In this document: one piece after another, positions 23,277 to 34,570 of the stretch | Numbering within the stretch: the first letter of the stretch is position 1 | Layout of the letters: each line of letters starts with the position of its first letter | Source of the DNA: Galerina marginata | Taxonomy: Eukaryota > Basidiomycota > Agaricomycetes > Agaricales > Galerinaceae | Direction of reading: 5' to 3' | Length of the DNA: 64,000 nucleotides | NCBI GenBank assembly: GCA_023014335.1 | Contig: JAECYW010000007.1 | Location: forward strand, 1,922,001-1,986,000 | Position numbers and translations under genes: made by a program | The notes under the pieces: generated by a model | Seen by the model: the letters and a program-made list of their open reading frames with translations, nothing else | Told to the model about the DNA's origin: nothing | Database searches by the model: none

Positions 23277-24905
23277 CTACAGTATTTCACGACATGCAAA
23301 AGGCAAATACAACTTGAAAATCGGCGTCATGAAAGGATCTTTTGACCCTCTATGAAATTCGTCGAATGGAGTTGGAGGGAAAGGGGGATACCAACCATCC
23401 CTGGGCTGCATCTCCCGGTAAAAACCACCCTGTTGCAGGCGGTTCCAGGATGCAGGATGCTTGGTCTTCCAAAATTGTGCGTCGCTGGGCTGTAGTTCGA
23501 AGGTGCAGTGCGTATTTAGAATCTTGGAGCGACATTCGAAAACTTCTGGATAGCATTCAAAATCTTCATCTTCCACGTCGTCCTCTGCGTCGTGGCCAAT
23601 GAGGTAAGTCAGCGTCTTGAGCCGTGGCCAGAGAAGAGTTTGGTGACTGTTTTTTGCCATATAATAGAGCGGATCTTTTCCCTGGCAAAAGCGAGATGCA
23701 GTGAACGATATGTAGAGCCGAGTTATGCAATTCGTGGCCTGAGCAAAATCGGAGAGGTGTTCAATTTTGAGGAAAAAATCGCAGTCAACAAGAGATAGGG
23801 TATGCAAAGAGGGAAAAGTGGTAGAGTAGGAATCGTGAGGCGGACTCCCTTGGGGGGAAGGAAAATGATCTTTGAGGATGAGGACTTCTAATTGTGGGGC
23901 ATGGATATGATTAAAAATGGTTTCTACGATGTCATTGCTGCACCGAAAGATTTTGAGAGTCATTGTTGTTACCTGCTGCGTACTAGTTTCCGCACCCTCG
24001 TACTCGTAGAAGTCTCCGATCAATGACAGATCGACCAAAGGGAGGTCAAAGAGATGGAGAAAATATCTAAAGGGCCATCGAGCTTCTTCGTATCCTAGTT
24101 GGATTTCAAGTGTCGTCATATTTGAAAGGGGCATGAAACCGCCCAAAGAGTTTGAATCTAACCTGACGTAGGATAGTAATGGGGCTCCTCCTTTAAATAT
24201 GTATCGAAAGGGATATGTAGAATCGTCGTCATATTCAAGTTCCTCGTCTTGATACCAGTAGCTTGCTAACGTCGATACTACAAAGCGATGAAGTTGTGGT
24301 GCAGAAACATCGACAACTGAAACGAATAGATCGCCAGACGGCCAGGAGTCCTTGTGCACCACTAATGAGAAGCGACGCCATCGGGAAACATGTTTTATGG
24401 CTTTGTCCAGAAGCTGTCTTACGACAGCGGATCTGCCGCCATCGTGAATATAGAACATAAGATCTACTGTGTGATTGCGAGATCTCTCCAGGTATATCGA
24501 AAGACGCTTGACTTCAGGGAGACTGTCGCAATAGGTGAAGGTTGACCACAAATTTGGAGACGAAAGGGTTATGGAGCGCCACAGCCTGCAGACTCTGGAG
24601 AGCTTGATTTCCATCCTCTCCTCACAGAGGCAAGCCTGCTGAAAGACCAATGACAGGACTTCCGAGGGAAGAACGTGAATTTGGGCACAGTCGTTCCTCG
24701 CAGCAAAACATTCAGGTATTTTCTGTTTTATCTCGGAGTCGAGTTCCTCAATCCGCTTGAGTAAGGCGCGGCGTTCCGCCAATTTTTCATCTACTACTTG
24801 GCGCAATTTGGCGAACTTCTCGAGTGCGGCGCTTCTTGTGTCCTAAGAGGCAATACTGAGCGGTTGATCCTATCGAGTAAATCTGAAAATGGATCAAACC
24901 TCCAT
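23277..24905 (-). CDS. F-box-like protein (523 aa)
   Basis: Two exons: 24905-24900 (ATG GAG) and 24842-23277, separated by a 57-bp intron. The coil (RALLKRIEELDSEIKQ), F-box (IHVLPSEVLSLVFQQACLCEE, SRVCRLWRSITLSS) and C-terminal SWNRLQQGGFYREMQ blocks match the 19741 gene closely. The tail is about 15 residues longer (IFKLYLPFACREIL). The 3' flank (23180-23260) is also shared with 19595-19680, so the duplicated unit comprises gene plus both flanks. Likely an SCF substrate receptor. Confidence 0.9.
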
Positions 24906-25329
24906 CCTAAATCCCTAATGGTGTCGAGCGAACCGTAACTCAGTTCAAGTCGAACGGAACTTGATCTGGAATTAGGGACGAAAATTATCTTTTTTAAGTT
25001 AGAATATCATTCATAGAGCTTATAAAAACAACGTTGAACGCACTGAATATCAATTAAAAACTCTATGTTCAAAGTAACGGAATTGATGTTGGAAGCAGGA
25101 AACAGTCGTTCAACGTTCAACAGTCGTTGCAGGAAGACAACTGCCGCAGGATAGACCGGTCCGAGTATTTGGCTTTATTGGCCAAGAGCCCTAAATTTTT
25201 CAATTTTGCTACAGGCTGTGAGGCAATAAGCTCTGCAGCACACCATTCGCAGCAGCGACCTCCGGATTTCCTGTACTTATATCCCAGAGTCCTTTTCTTA
25301 CTATCTATACCTCTCTAACTTTACCCATC

Positions 25330-26606
25330 ATGTCGCCCCCTCCATCGTCAAACGGAAAGGACTCTGGCGCTGCTCGGATATTGGGATCGGGAACATCTGG
25401 TTGGCGTAGAGTTTCTTAAGCTTTTATTGGGTGTTAATGTGTTTTTTGTCAATAGGTGTTGCTGAGCTGCTCATTTTCCATCCTGTGGACACCGTTGCTA
25501 AGCGTCTGATGAGCAACAAGGCCAAGGTACGTTTTTAACTGATTGAAAGAGTTGAAAGTTGCTCATATGTATTCAAATCCAGGTCTCTTTCTCGACCTTG
25601 TCGCCCATTATTTTCCGAGATGCCGCCACAGCGCCTCTTACTACTAAGTTCCTCTCACTCTTCCCAGGTCTGGGTTACGCAGCCGGCTACAAAGTCGCGC
25701 AGCGGGTGTACAAGTTTGGTGGCCAGCCATGGTTCAATGACCTCATCAACAAGCACTACAAAACGCAGTTCAACAACACCTTTGGGGAGCGGAAGGGGAA
25801 GATGATGATGCAGGCCACAGCCGGGAGGTAAGTCATTTGTTTTACACCCTCTGAGCGAGGCAGTCGCGTGGACAAAATGGTGAATCTGACGCGTTTTCTT
25901 TGGGGTTTCACAGCTTGACGGGTATCGGAGAAGTCGTATGTGGATTAACGCTACACTCAGGATACAACTTTAGTATTGACTACATCGCTATTCAAGGTCC
26001 TATTACCCTTAGACGCGCTCAAAATCAAGCGCCAAGTAAATCCGGAGGCCTTCCGCGGTCGCGGTGTGGTTCGAATCTTCATGGAAGAAGGCACAACACT
26101 TTACCGTGGCTGGGGATGGACAATGGCGCGTAATGCCCCAGGAAGCTTTGCTGTAATTCTTCCTCAAGCTCCGAAACGTCATCGTACTCAAATCGCCTTT
26201 CACAGCTCTTCGGAGCCTCTGCGGCAACGAAAGAGTACGTCCTCGGCGTTACCGACTACTCCAAGGCGACATGGGTTCAAAACTTCATCGCGTCTATCGC
26301 TGGGGCTGTTGCCTCCATCACCGTAGCTGCCCCGCTTGACACCGTCAAGACGCGCATCCAGAATGCCAACTTCGAGCGCAAGGTGCATGGCATGACCGTG
26401 GTGAAAGAACTGATTAAAAACGAGGGCCCCACGGCTTTCTTCAAAGGCTTGACGCCAAAGGTGCGACATTTTCGATCTACCTCGTCTTCAGAGCACGAAC
26501 TAAAATCCTCCTTCCCCTTGCGTAGATCCTCGTTGTCGGCCCGAAACTGGTGTTCAGCTACACGCTGGCACAATCTCTGATACCACTCTTCTCCAAGTGG
26601 GTCTGA
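25330..26606 (+). CDS. GGC1: Mitochondrial GTP/GDP carrier (GGC1 type, 299 aa)
   Basis: Seven exons: 25330-25399, 25456-25526, 25583-25827, 25914-25935, 25997-26152, 26206-26460 and 26526-26606. The product is a mitochondrial carrier of the inner membrane that exchanges GTP and GDP; in yeast the homologue is needed for matrix GTP and iron balance. It shows carrier signatures HPVDTVAKR, LPLDALKIKR and APLDTVKTR. GGC1-specific stretches are LFPGLGYAAGYKV, YRGWGWTMARNAPGSFA and FFKGLTPK. Length agrees with the yeast protein (300 aa). The first donor (GTTGGC) is weak; using a donor six bases later would add two residues in frame. It starts immediately right of the duplicated F-box flank. Confidence 0.96.
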
Positions 26607-26999
26607 TCGATCGGTCCTGAAGGAAATCGCGTCATCAGGCTGGACGTGGGGAATCGGAATACTTTTTTTTGGGAGCACCCATGACTCGCTGTTCACTTAC
26701 TTAGATGATCATGACAGGCAGCCACGCTACGTATGCCCTTGGACGTCGTGCGTGGCTAATCGTGATCAAGGAATTTATTTATGGAATGGATCTATGATAT
26801 CCTATGCGTCATACGTGTGCCTGCTTTGTTTCCTACAGTTTTCGTTAATGCTTATTTATGTAGAGTACGGATCTAGTGTTAATATTCTCATGTCCCCACC
26901 TCAGCAATCAAAATATACAATCAACTCTTCCATCAGCTTGAATTTGGCACAAATGAAACAAATATGAGAGCCTGACGAGTCCTAATTTCGAAGCCAGAC
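26607..26999. other. Intergenic, no gene seen
   Basis: The 3' region of GGC1, then AT-rich sequence with no recognisable feature. Confidence 0.5.
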
Positions 27000-27490
27000 A
27001 ATGTACTCAATCTCGACAGATTACAATACGCTCGATCCGAGCGAAATGAGTACCAGTGACCTTCTAGGCTATATTATCCGCGCCCAACGCCACGCCGCGC
27101 AAAACCACTGGGACTTCTACCCTTCTCATCCGGGCCAGAAACTCCAAGTTCATCACGAGCGTCACTCCGACTGAGCACGACACTGGCACGTCGCCTTCGA
27201 GAGGTCACTGGTCACCTGGGATAGACACCTGGCCTTGAGCCCAGGATCATTACCAGACGTTGGGCTACGCCTCTTCGCCGAGCTCCGTACGAACAAGAAG
27301 GGTGCGTGGAGGATAGGTTCTAATGTTTGCATGCGACCGAAAGCACATTCCAGAGTGGCTCTCTTTCCTTGACAAAAGCCTCTTCTGCGAATGAGCATAC
27401 TTCACGGACTTTGAGAATAAGATGCTCGAGACGTGAGCAGCTGACAAGTGAGGGGAATGGGTACATGGCCATGGACAAGCAGTGGTGGGG
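27000..27490 (+). pseudogene. Decayed duplicate of the 27803 gene
   Basis: Starts with an in-frame ATG (27001) and the segment DLLGYIIRAQRHAAQNHWDFYPSHPGQK, parallel to the neighbour's GLLGFIIRGAQRHAAYNHYDSYPS. The frame then shifts and meets a stop near 27174. Near 27395-27475 it again matches the neighbour's end (DFENKMLET, followed by an early stop). The middle is lost or scrambled. Confidence 0.8.
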
Positions 27491-27802
27491 TCCTCCTGTC
27501 CCCGGATCTGATCATCTGGATCTGAAAGAAGAGGAAAGCTAGATGGCAATAGCATAGTTTGTCCATAAGAGCGGCAGACGCAAATGGATATGATGATATC
27601 TGTGAATTGGACTGGCCCAATGTTTGTTTTTCGGTTGTCGAAATGCAGGGTCCTGCTGCCTGCAAGAAAGCAATATCGCAATGCAAGGAAGCGTGTGCTT
27701 TTCCACCTTGCCTAACGCCAGACTGTGCTTCGTGATCACCAAGGTCGGCGTACTACCATTCCGGGCCCAAGAGACGTCCAAAAGTCGTTGAGTTCCAGCT
27801 AA

Positions 27803-28354
27803 ATGGGTACCAGCGGCCTCCTGGGCTTCATCATCCGCGGCGCCCAGCGTCATGCAGCATACAACCACTACGACTCCTACCCGTCGTACCTAGGGCAAAA
27901 CACCTCCAAGTTTATCCGGAGCCTCACGCCACAAGGGCACAACACCATGGCCCGCCGCCTCCGCGAGATCACCTGGGTCGACCGGGATTCAACACCCAGC
28001 CTCGAGATCCAGCACCAGTACCAAAAGGCGGGCTTCGCCGACCTCAGAGTCAGCAACAAGTCCGCGTCGGACTGGTACTGCCTTCTGCACAGGACCCAAG
28101 GCGCGGCGGCGCTCCCTGCGATTTATGATGGGCAGCTGAAGCATATGGCGGAATCGGTCGATCTTCTAGACGACTGCGAGTGGGCGTACTTTGTCGATTT
28201 TGAGAATAAGAAGCTCGAGACGTGGTGTGGTGGAGAGGCTGTAGATGTGGCTACCTTTGAGAAATTGGTAAGGGAGGGGGATGGGTATATGGACAAACAC
28301 TTGAAGGAGGACCGTCATGCAAGAGAGCAGAAAACAAACAAACCGAAATGCTAG
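27803..28354 (+). CDS. Conserved protein of unknown function (183 aa)
   Basis: Single open frame from ATG. Conserved-looking blocks are GFIIRGAQRHAAYNHYDSYP near the N-terminus, LREITWVD around residue 55, DWYCLLHRTQGAAALPAIYDGQL near 90-115, and WAYFVDFENKKLETWCGG near 135-150. I recall similar uncharacterised proteins in other fungi and in protists and bacteria, but I know no function. It has no signal peptide or membrane segment. The decayed tandem copy at 27000 shows that it duplicated recently. Confidence 0.85.
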   Translation: MGTSGLLGFIIRGAQRHAAYNHYDSYPSYLGQNTSKFIRSLTPQGHNTMARRLREITWVDRDSTPSLEIQHQYQKAGFADLRVSNKSASDWYCLLHRTQGAAALPAIYDGQLKHMAESVDLLDDCEWAYFVDFENKKLETWCGGEAVDVATFEKLVREGDGYMDKHLKEDRHAREQKTNKPKC

Positions 28355-28766
28355 ATGACAAACTCAAAAATCTCAGATTACTTGGAATCTCAGAGATATA
28401 ACAACAGTTAGTAGCATGTAAGTACTTATGTACATCCAGTAACGGGGACAGTACTACAGCACATGAACGAGAGAGGTATGGTACTGTAAGGGTATGACAA
28501 GGACGAAGGGCGAGGCAGTAAGCCGGGAGGTAGGATAGGATACCCAAGTGTGCTACGAGCAAGTCAATACACGTAGCAAGCGGTAAATCCCCTGCTCAGC
28601 AGTATAGATATGTAAGAAAGCAAAATGGCGCGAAAAGACGGAGGGTAAAACGTCAAGCTCGCCTCCATCTACGCAACCTGAAGAGAAAAAGCAGAGCATA
28701 GGACAGAAGCGAACAATGGTAATCGACTCCGGGTATTGGGTGAGTTTGGGGGGTAAACGAGGGCGT
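28355..28766. other. Convergent 3' spacer, no gene seen
   Basis: Lies between the 3' ends of the 27803 gene (plus) and the AA14 gene (minus). No feature was recognised. Confidence 0.5.
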
Positions 28767-30705
28767 TTAGAACACCCCTGCGTGGGCATTGCGCCGTCTA
28801 TGGGCGGCCGGGATGAAGTCGCGAGCCAACGAGCTCTTCTTGGCAAGGGAGGTGCTTGCAAGACCGCGTTTGCGCTTCTTGCACGACGGCGCTGGGTTCT
28901 TGACGGGCGGGTTGACGGGAGCGTTGGGTGAGGCCGGGAGGGTGGTGACGGTGCCGTCGGCGGCGGTGGTGACGGTGGGGGTCATGACGGGGTTGGAGGA
29001 GCCTGGGGTGGCGGGAGTTGCGCCAGGGGTGTTGGAACCAGACCCGCCTGAACTGCCTGAACTGCCTGAACCTGAACCCGAGCCTGAGCTTCCTGAACTT
29101 GAGCCGCCAGAGCTCGAGCTACCCGAATTCGAGTTTCCTGAGTCCGAATTCGATCCTCCAGACGATGGTGCACCAGCGAAGATGTCGTTCTGGGCACCTA
29201 AACCAAAAAAGGGTCGGTCAGACAAACAAAATTTCCAAAGGTCGAAAACACAAAAAGAAAAACACACCATCTGCGAAACCACACTTCGAGTTATACGCAG
29301 GGCTTTTCGGGTCCCCGTTCTGGTCCCAGCCCGACACGGCGATGTTGTTCCCGGAGAGCTGGTTCCAGGCGATCATCTGCTTCGCGCCTTTCGTGCAGCC
29401 GCCTGGGTTGCCTTCGCACCAGACGGGCGGCTTGGGCGCGGCGACTGGTGTAGTGCTCTTGGCGCCAGTCACTTTGCACTTGAAGGGCTGGTGGTACATG
29501 TTCGGTTGGCCGCATCCGTTGGGAACCTGGTTGTGTAGAAGGAAGAGATATAAGTTTTCAGAAAGGGATCATTGGGATGAAGACCGTACCCATCCCCACT
29601 ATAAAACAGAAACAAATCAGAATTTTTCAAAATTCGAGGATCCAGAAGGAGCGCTCACTGCACAGATACAACCACCGGCTGGGCAAGCGGGCATATTGGC
29701 CGGTACATCATACGTCAGGATTCGTTTCCAAGGAGTGCTGATAAACGTGTATTAGCTTCAGAACGAAACGCCTTAGAACATTGCTCAGAAGACCCACTTG
29801 TAGCGAACGGTGAAAACGGCGAGGTTGTCAGGAGTGACTTGTTTAATATCCGACTATTCACGAAGCAGTTGAGTAACAATAAGAATGAATGTGTAACCAG
29901 CAACCCACATGGTAAGAGATGGCAAACGCGGTTCCAGCTGCTCTAGATTGGTTCTGTGCGTGCACTGAGCGGCGATCAATAATGAGACAAGGACAATTAT
30001 GGCGAAATGAAGGGAATGGGCGGCTTACTGTTGGGGGATATAATACAAGAAGGGACATTCTGTAATAGAAGAGCAATTGAATGAATAATGAAATTGAGAG
30101 GGCTGAAGAGCGGAAACGAACATAGTCTTCGGGATAGGTGCTGCCATCCGGCCACTCTGAGGTGTATTGCCCGTTGAAGGAGAGCGAAGTCTTGCCGCGG
30201 TTAGAGGCGATTTCGACTGTGAAGGTTCCACCTGCAGGTCTTTGTGGCCAGGAGAATATGAGTTGATGGTTGAAATATAGGACTAGCGACCACTCACATC
30301 TCAAGGAAGTCTCCATCTGCAGGAGGGTACTGGTCGCACTATCACGCTGAGTTCAGTATCGTAGAAACGCCATCAAAGGAGAAAAAAGCATACGCCATTG
30401 ACGTGGTGGACTGGATAGTAGTGAATGAGATAAGTAAAGACATTGAAACTAAGTGCGACGACGTACACCACCAGTCGTTAAAGTTGAGCTGATAAAGGGG
30501 GTACACAATCGCGTACGAGTTCAGGTCTGGAGTGTTAGACGGGCCCTATCCACAGGTCATGTTTGATTAGCCCAGTCATATTTTTCGAGAAAGAACAAAA
30601 AGCGCGCACATTGATACAGTACATTCCCTTATGAAAAGCAGCGAGATGGGCATGGGCAGCGCCAAGCCACACAGCCGTGCCTAGAAGCGTGGAAGTTCTA
30701 ACCAT
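28767..30705 (-). CDS. Secreted AA14-type lytic polysaccharide monooxygenase (423 aa)
   Basis: Twelve exons (minus): 30705-30610, 30545-30467, 30410-30394, 30338-30298, 30239-30122, 30059-30029, 29964-29909, 29853-29798, 29737-29659, 29598-29590, 29526-29268 and 29197-28767. A 19-residue signal peptide ends in AHA and leaves His20 as the mature N-terminus, the copper-binding residue expected of an LPMO. AA14-like blocks follow: [73 protein letters not shown] and [19 protein letters not shown]. Known AA14 enzymes attack xylan bound to cellulose in wood. The last exon adds a Ser/Gly linker and a basic tail (SCKKRKRG ... HRRRNAH) with no carbohydrate-binding module. One exon is only 9 bp. The frame on the opposite strand (28789-29538) is a shadow. 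Confidence 0.92.
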
Positions 30706-31654
30706 CGCTTTAAACGAGCGTGATGAGGTTTTAAAGAGAGTGGGGGCTAATCCCAGGGGATAGCGAAGGCGAAGAGGAGGAAGGGGAGACTGAAGAAAAA
30801 AACCGCGTCAAGGTCGTGTTGAAAGCTGTATTTACCTTATACCCTGCGTTCCTGAGGCTAATCAGGAAGTGAGCGGGTGACATTGTTGGATGAATCTTCG
30901 CTTTCCCAAAGCAGGGATGCCTCAAGGCAAAAAACCTGGGTTCCGTAGGAAATATCGATGCCGGTTGCCAACGGCTGACTGGTGTGGATATGAATCCCGT
31001 CCATATAAAGCCATTTTGTCATCTTTTGGTGATGGTTATGTTTTGGTGAATTTTTCAATTGAGATATCGAAGATAGTGTCAATGAAAGGGGTAATGAGTT
31101 TCGAACAAGCCTGCAGGGTTTTGAGCGGTCATTTTGATCCGCGTCCGTTTCCCAAGTGGTAGAAGTGTATGATAGACCGATTTGATTAGCCTCGAATTCT
31201 TGGAAGAGGGGGATGGCAATCGCGCGGGGTCCATGAAGCTTTGAAGCATAAAGCATACAGCAGAACTGGTGAAGGAGCAAAGAAATCGTTCTTCGTGACG
31301 AGACCCTGTCGCCCTGACAACCTGAGAAATTAATTACGCTCGTGGGAAATCCCCTCAGCGCCAAACGCAGCTCGGACTTTCATGCTTTCGTCACTCTCTT
31401 ATCTCTCTCAGCCCACCTTTGAAGACTCGGGAATATAGTCCCAGCGGGGAGAGGTCGATGGATATTGCGTTGTTTGAAGTGACCCGACGGAACTTCACTC
31501 TCAACAAATCATCTTGTATGTGAGGCACCCTTCAGACCGACAAAACAAAACGGAGTTGGCGAAAAATAAGTGGGGACCACCGAATCCTTCTGTGTGTTAG
31601 GCGCCTTGAGAGCTGTTTATAGGGGCAGCTGTGAGCGATCGCGGAGCTTATGTC
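30706..31654. other. Upstream region of AA14 gene, no further gene
   Basis: The minus-strand 168-codon open frame at 30858-31364 has no recognisable domain and is not called. The promoter of the AA14 gene is expected in its left part. Confidence 0.4.
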
Positions 31655-31937
31655 ATGGGAAAAAATCATCCACTCTGCGCCGATTACACCGAACTCATCG
31701 ACTTAACCACCGACTTGGTGAACAAATTTACTTCAAGCCCTCGTTGATGAACTCGAGAGGAAGCGCAAACAAACTCGTCTCGTCTATTCCGCAGACGCAG
31801 AAGGTGATGTCGACATGGAGGATACCCCTTTGTTTCACGGACAGCTAATGCCTGATCATCTAGATTACGATGTTTACAGTGAGGATGCAGACGACGACGA
31901 CAATGATGACGACAATGGTCCCCTCCCTGCCGCCTGA
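31655..31937 (+). pseudogene. Remnant of a gene with an acidic C-terminal tail
   Basis: From an ATG at 31655 a short frame contains ADYTELIDLTTDLVNKF. After a one-base change of frame near 31738 a coherent segment reads LVDELERKRKQTRLVYSADA and ends in an Asp-rich tail (EDADDDDNDDDNGPLPAA) at a stop at 31935-31937. The end looks like a genuine protein terminus whose body has been lost. The parent family is unknown. Confidence 0.35.
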
Positions 31938-32028
31938 AGTAGATAGAATATTGTACCAGTAAGTTATGTTTGTTTCTTAATGCTGGACTATGTGTGTATT
32001 GTAGGTTTGAAGTATCATATCTGTCTCA

Positions 32029-32743
32029 TCATTGACAATACATTGACGCGAGCACCATTCCAAAGGCGGTCACTGGCAACCACAAACTCGAAGCATACCG
32101 AGTCAATCCCGAACTTGTTGGTTGTGGACCAGTGTATGTATACCACGGTTTTACGGTCTCCGTAACTGTCTGAGTAGTTGCCTGAGTGGTAGTCCCGCCG
32201 ACTACTAATCTGAAGATCTCGACGCAGTGGGCAGATTGCTTGCTGGCGTCGACGAAACTGCAGTTCTGCTCGAAGCCATTAAACTTGTGCGAGCTATCTG
32301 CATAGCTTCTGTATATCCAGGACGCGTGCTCGACGAAGAGATCTAAACAAAGAAATAAACCATGGCGTATCTTGATAATGCTGCACCGTTACGCACCAGT
32401 TCCCGTCGCCGTGGCAGAAAAAGTGGTAAAAACCGGGGTTCCTGTCGCCAATGAAAGGGTGACCAATCCGGAATTTACTTCGACTTCAGAGTACGTCGTT
32501 CCTCCATCCGAACCAACGCCGACAGCGACGAGCGATAATATTGTTTCGCCGGGCTCAGAAGGGGAGTCTCCATCCACGCCCGCGCGATAAAGCGTCACAG
32601 GTCCGGCGGCTTGAACACCAACTATAATATAGAGGGCATTCATCAGTCCATATACACAACAGCTACGGATTATCCAAGATCGACGAACCCGAAAGAAGTA
32701 CGGCAGAAACTAGAAGGGAGTTCAAGAATGCGAACTTCATCAT
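32029..32743 (-). CDS. Small secreted, probably GPI-anchored protein (197 aa), paralogue B
   Basis: Exons 32743-32689, 32621-32397 and 32342-32029. It starts with a signal peptide (MMKFAFLNSLLVSAVLLS). A conserved body contains GVGSDGGTTYSEVEV and FVEHASWIYRSYADSSHKFNGFEQNC, with Cys residues that could pair, then a Thr-rich stretch (GGTTTQATTQTVTE). It ends in a short hydrophobic tail (LWLPVTAFGMVLASMY), as expected for a GPI-anchor signal. Exon phases and order are identical to the 33884 gene, its paralogue. A Thr-rich, cell-surface product is likely; no named family was recognised. ATG codons at 32743 and 32740 are both possible starts. Confidence 0.8.
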
Positions 32744-32986
32744 GGCGTGAGGGTTCGTGAGGATGAGGGGACGTTAGGAAATTCAGAGACGAGAACTCAA
32801 CTCGTCGACTTTAAAGGGACCCCGCTCCCCGGCCTGCCTGGGTCCGACGCGGACGTTCTAGGATAACAACTCTGCAAGTGCCAAGTATATCTACTATAAC
32901 TGGGCCTTGGCGAGCCCAATTAAGCGGATACTTGGATCACGGAGAAGCTTCGCTCACATTTTCGTATACTTATCAGGCGGTTCACG

Positions 32987-33433
32987 CAGGCCCCGGGAAG
33001 CCGCTGATATTTGGTGTCTTTGGCAGGAGCAAAACCATGATGGCGATGTCATGCCCGTCGTCGAGCACAGAAAAACCCTAGAATCCACAAATCGATAGCT
33101 TAGGGCAATGTCAAGATGTGTGCCAAGTCTGAGCCTCGCAGCTGCATTCGTTCTTGAGATAAAGGCCCTAGAAAGAAAAAAAAATCGTCGAAATTCCGCC
33201 CTCAAATCCGCAAATCCGGCCGATTAGGGCCTCAAATCCGCACATTTTTCATGCTAAATGCCATTTTCCCACGCATTGGCTGAGAATTTTCGAACAAAAT
33301 GAATGCCAATCGATAGCTTTCGAACAGAGCTACCTACGCCAGGTGGTTCGGAGGGATTTCTCTGGAATTTGGCCCCAAAAATTGCAAAATACATCAAAAT
33401 AGACACCAAATATCAGCAGCTTCCCGGGGCCTG
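32987..33433. repeat. Inverted repeat with 33-bp arms
   Basis: 32987-33019 and 33401-33433 are reverse complements with one mismatch (arms contain AGGCCCCGGGAAGC and GATATTTGGTGTCT). The 380-bp interior holds repeated CTCAAATCCGCA motifs around 33190-33250 and two copies of AATCGATAGCTT. The size and arms suggest a small non-autonomous transposon, although target-site duplications were not identified. Confidence 0.6.
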
Positions 33434-33883
33434 TTCACGCACAGCTTGCAAGAAATTTGATTCTTTATGTAAATCCTGATGCTGATCAAAATGATCCTGA
33501 CTTCACACTTCGTAGCTCCGTGAGGTCTTGCTTAGAAAATCGGAAGGACTGGAGGTGGTAAAACTCTTAAGTAAGTAGGTCCTAGAGTTGGAGAGACCTT
33601 AGACCTTCTTCCATATTATTAATCCCTGGAGAGGGCGAGGCAAGGGCGAGGCATCACGCAGAGCTCGACGCCCACCATCATCGGCCCGAGTACCAGGGTA
33701 CTTTCGGCTGCTATTTTAAGATTCAATGACACGAGGTTCTTCAGTATTTGTGCGTAATCGAGGAGAGAGATTAATGCTATAAGTCGAAGAAAGACATTTA
33801 TGCTATACAATTGACGACTGTAAAGTAATAATGGAAGTTATGTAAATACAATTTCCGTAACACCCGACATTATTTTTTTTTCA

Positions 33884-34570
33884 TTACCAAAGGCATGTCG
33901 CTGCAAGGATAAATCCAAAGACGCTCGACCACATTTGAGAAACATATATCGGGGCAGAGTTCGTTTGTGGCGGGACGTATGTGAACCAGGGCTTTACAGG
34001 CTCGGTGACGGTCTGCGTGGTTCCTTGAGTTGTTGTCCCGCCGACGTCTGCTTTGAAAACCTCGACGCACTCGGCCTTATCCTTGGTGGCGTCGGTAAAA
34101 GTGCAGTTCTGCTCGAAGCTATTAAACTTCTTTGAGCTGTCTGCAATGCTCCTATACACCCAGGATGCATGTTCGACAAAGTTGTCTACACCATTAGATT
34201 TTCTAAGTCAGAATCCCGCAATTTCGTTCGCCAGAAACACGCACCTGCGGTAACCGTTTGAATGCCCGTAAAAGTAGTCAAAACCGGAGTTCCTGTCGGG
34301 GGAGAAAGGGTAACTACCCCAGAGGCAATCATAACTTCGGAGTACGTGGTTCCTCCGTTCGGACCAACGCCGAGGACAGTAAGGCCTTGTATGACCTGAC
34401 CAGCTGGAGAAGGATCGGCCCCATTTATCCCGGCGCGGTATTGCGTCACAGGTACGGACAAGGTTGCTTGGACACCCACTATGACTTTCGTCAGTAAACT
34501 GCCTGCACATTTTTAAAAAGAAAAAATTACCGGAGAAAAGGAAGAAAGACCACAATAAGGAATTGAACAT
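33884..34570 (-). CDS. Small secreted, probably GPI-anchored protein (191 aa), paralogue A
   Basis: Exons 34570-34531, 34478-34245 and 34185-33884. The signal peptide reads MFNSLLWSFFLFSVGVQA. The body shares GVGPNGGTTYSEV, FVEHASWVYRSIADSSKKFNSFEQNC and the Thr-rich GGTTTQGTTQTVTE with the 32029 gene. It ends in a hydrophobic tail (SVFGFILAATCLW) with no charged residue after it, a good GPI signal. It belongs to a local family of three (see 35340). Function unknown; a role in the cell wall or surface is an inference from the tail and Thr content. Confidence 0.82.

Noticed and set aside
28789..29538. 249-codon plus-strand frame rich in Pro/Glu
   Set aside because: It is the antisense of the AA14 Ser/Gly linker and core. 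The minus-strand frame has clear homology and splice sites.
30858..31364. 168-codon minus-strand frame
   Set aside because: No domain, low-complexity turns, no supporting splice or promoter signals; overlaps the upstream region of the AA14 gene.
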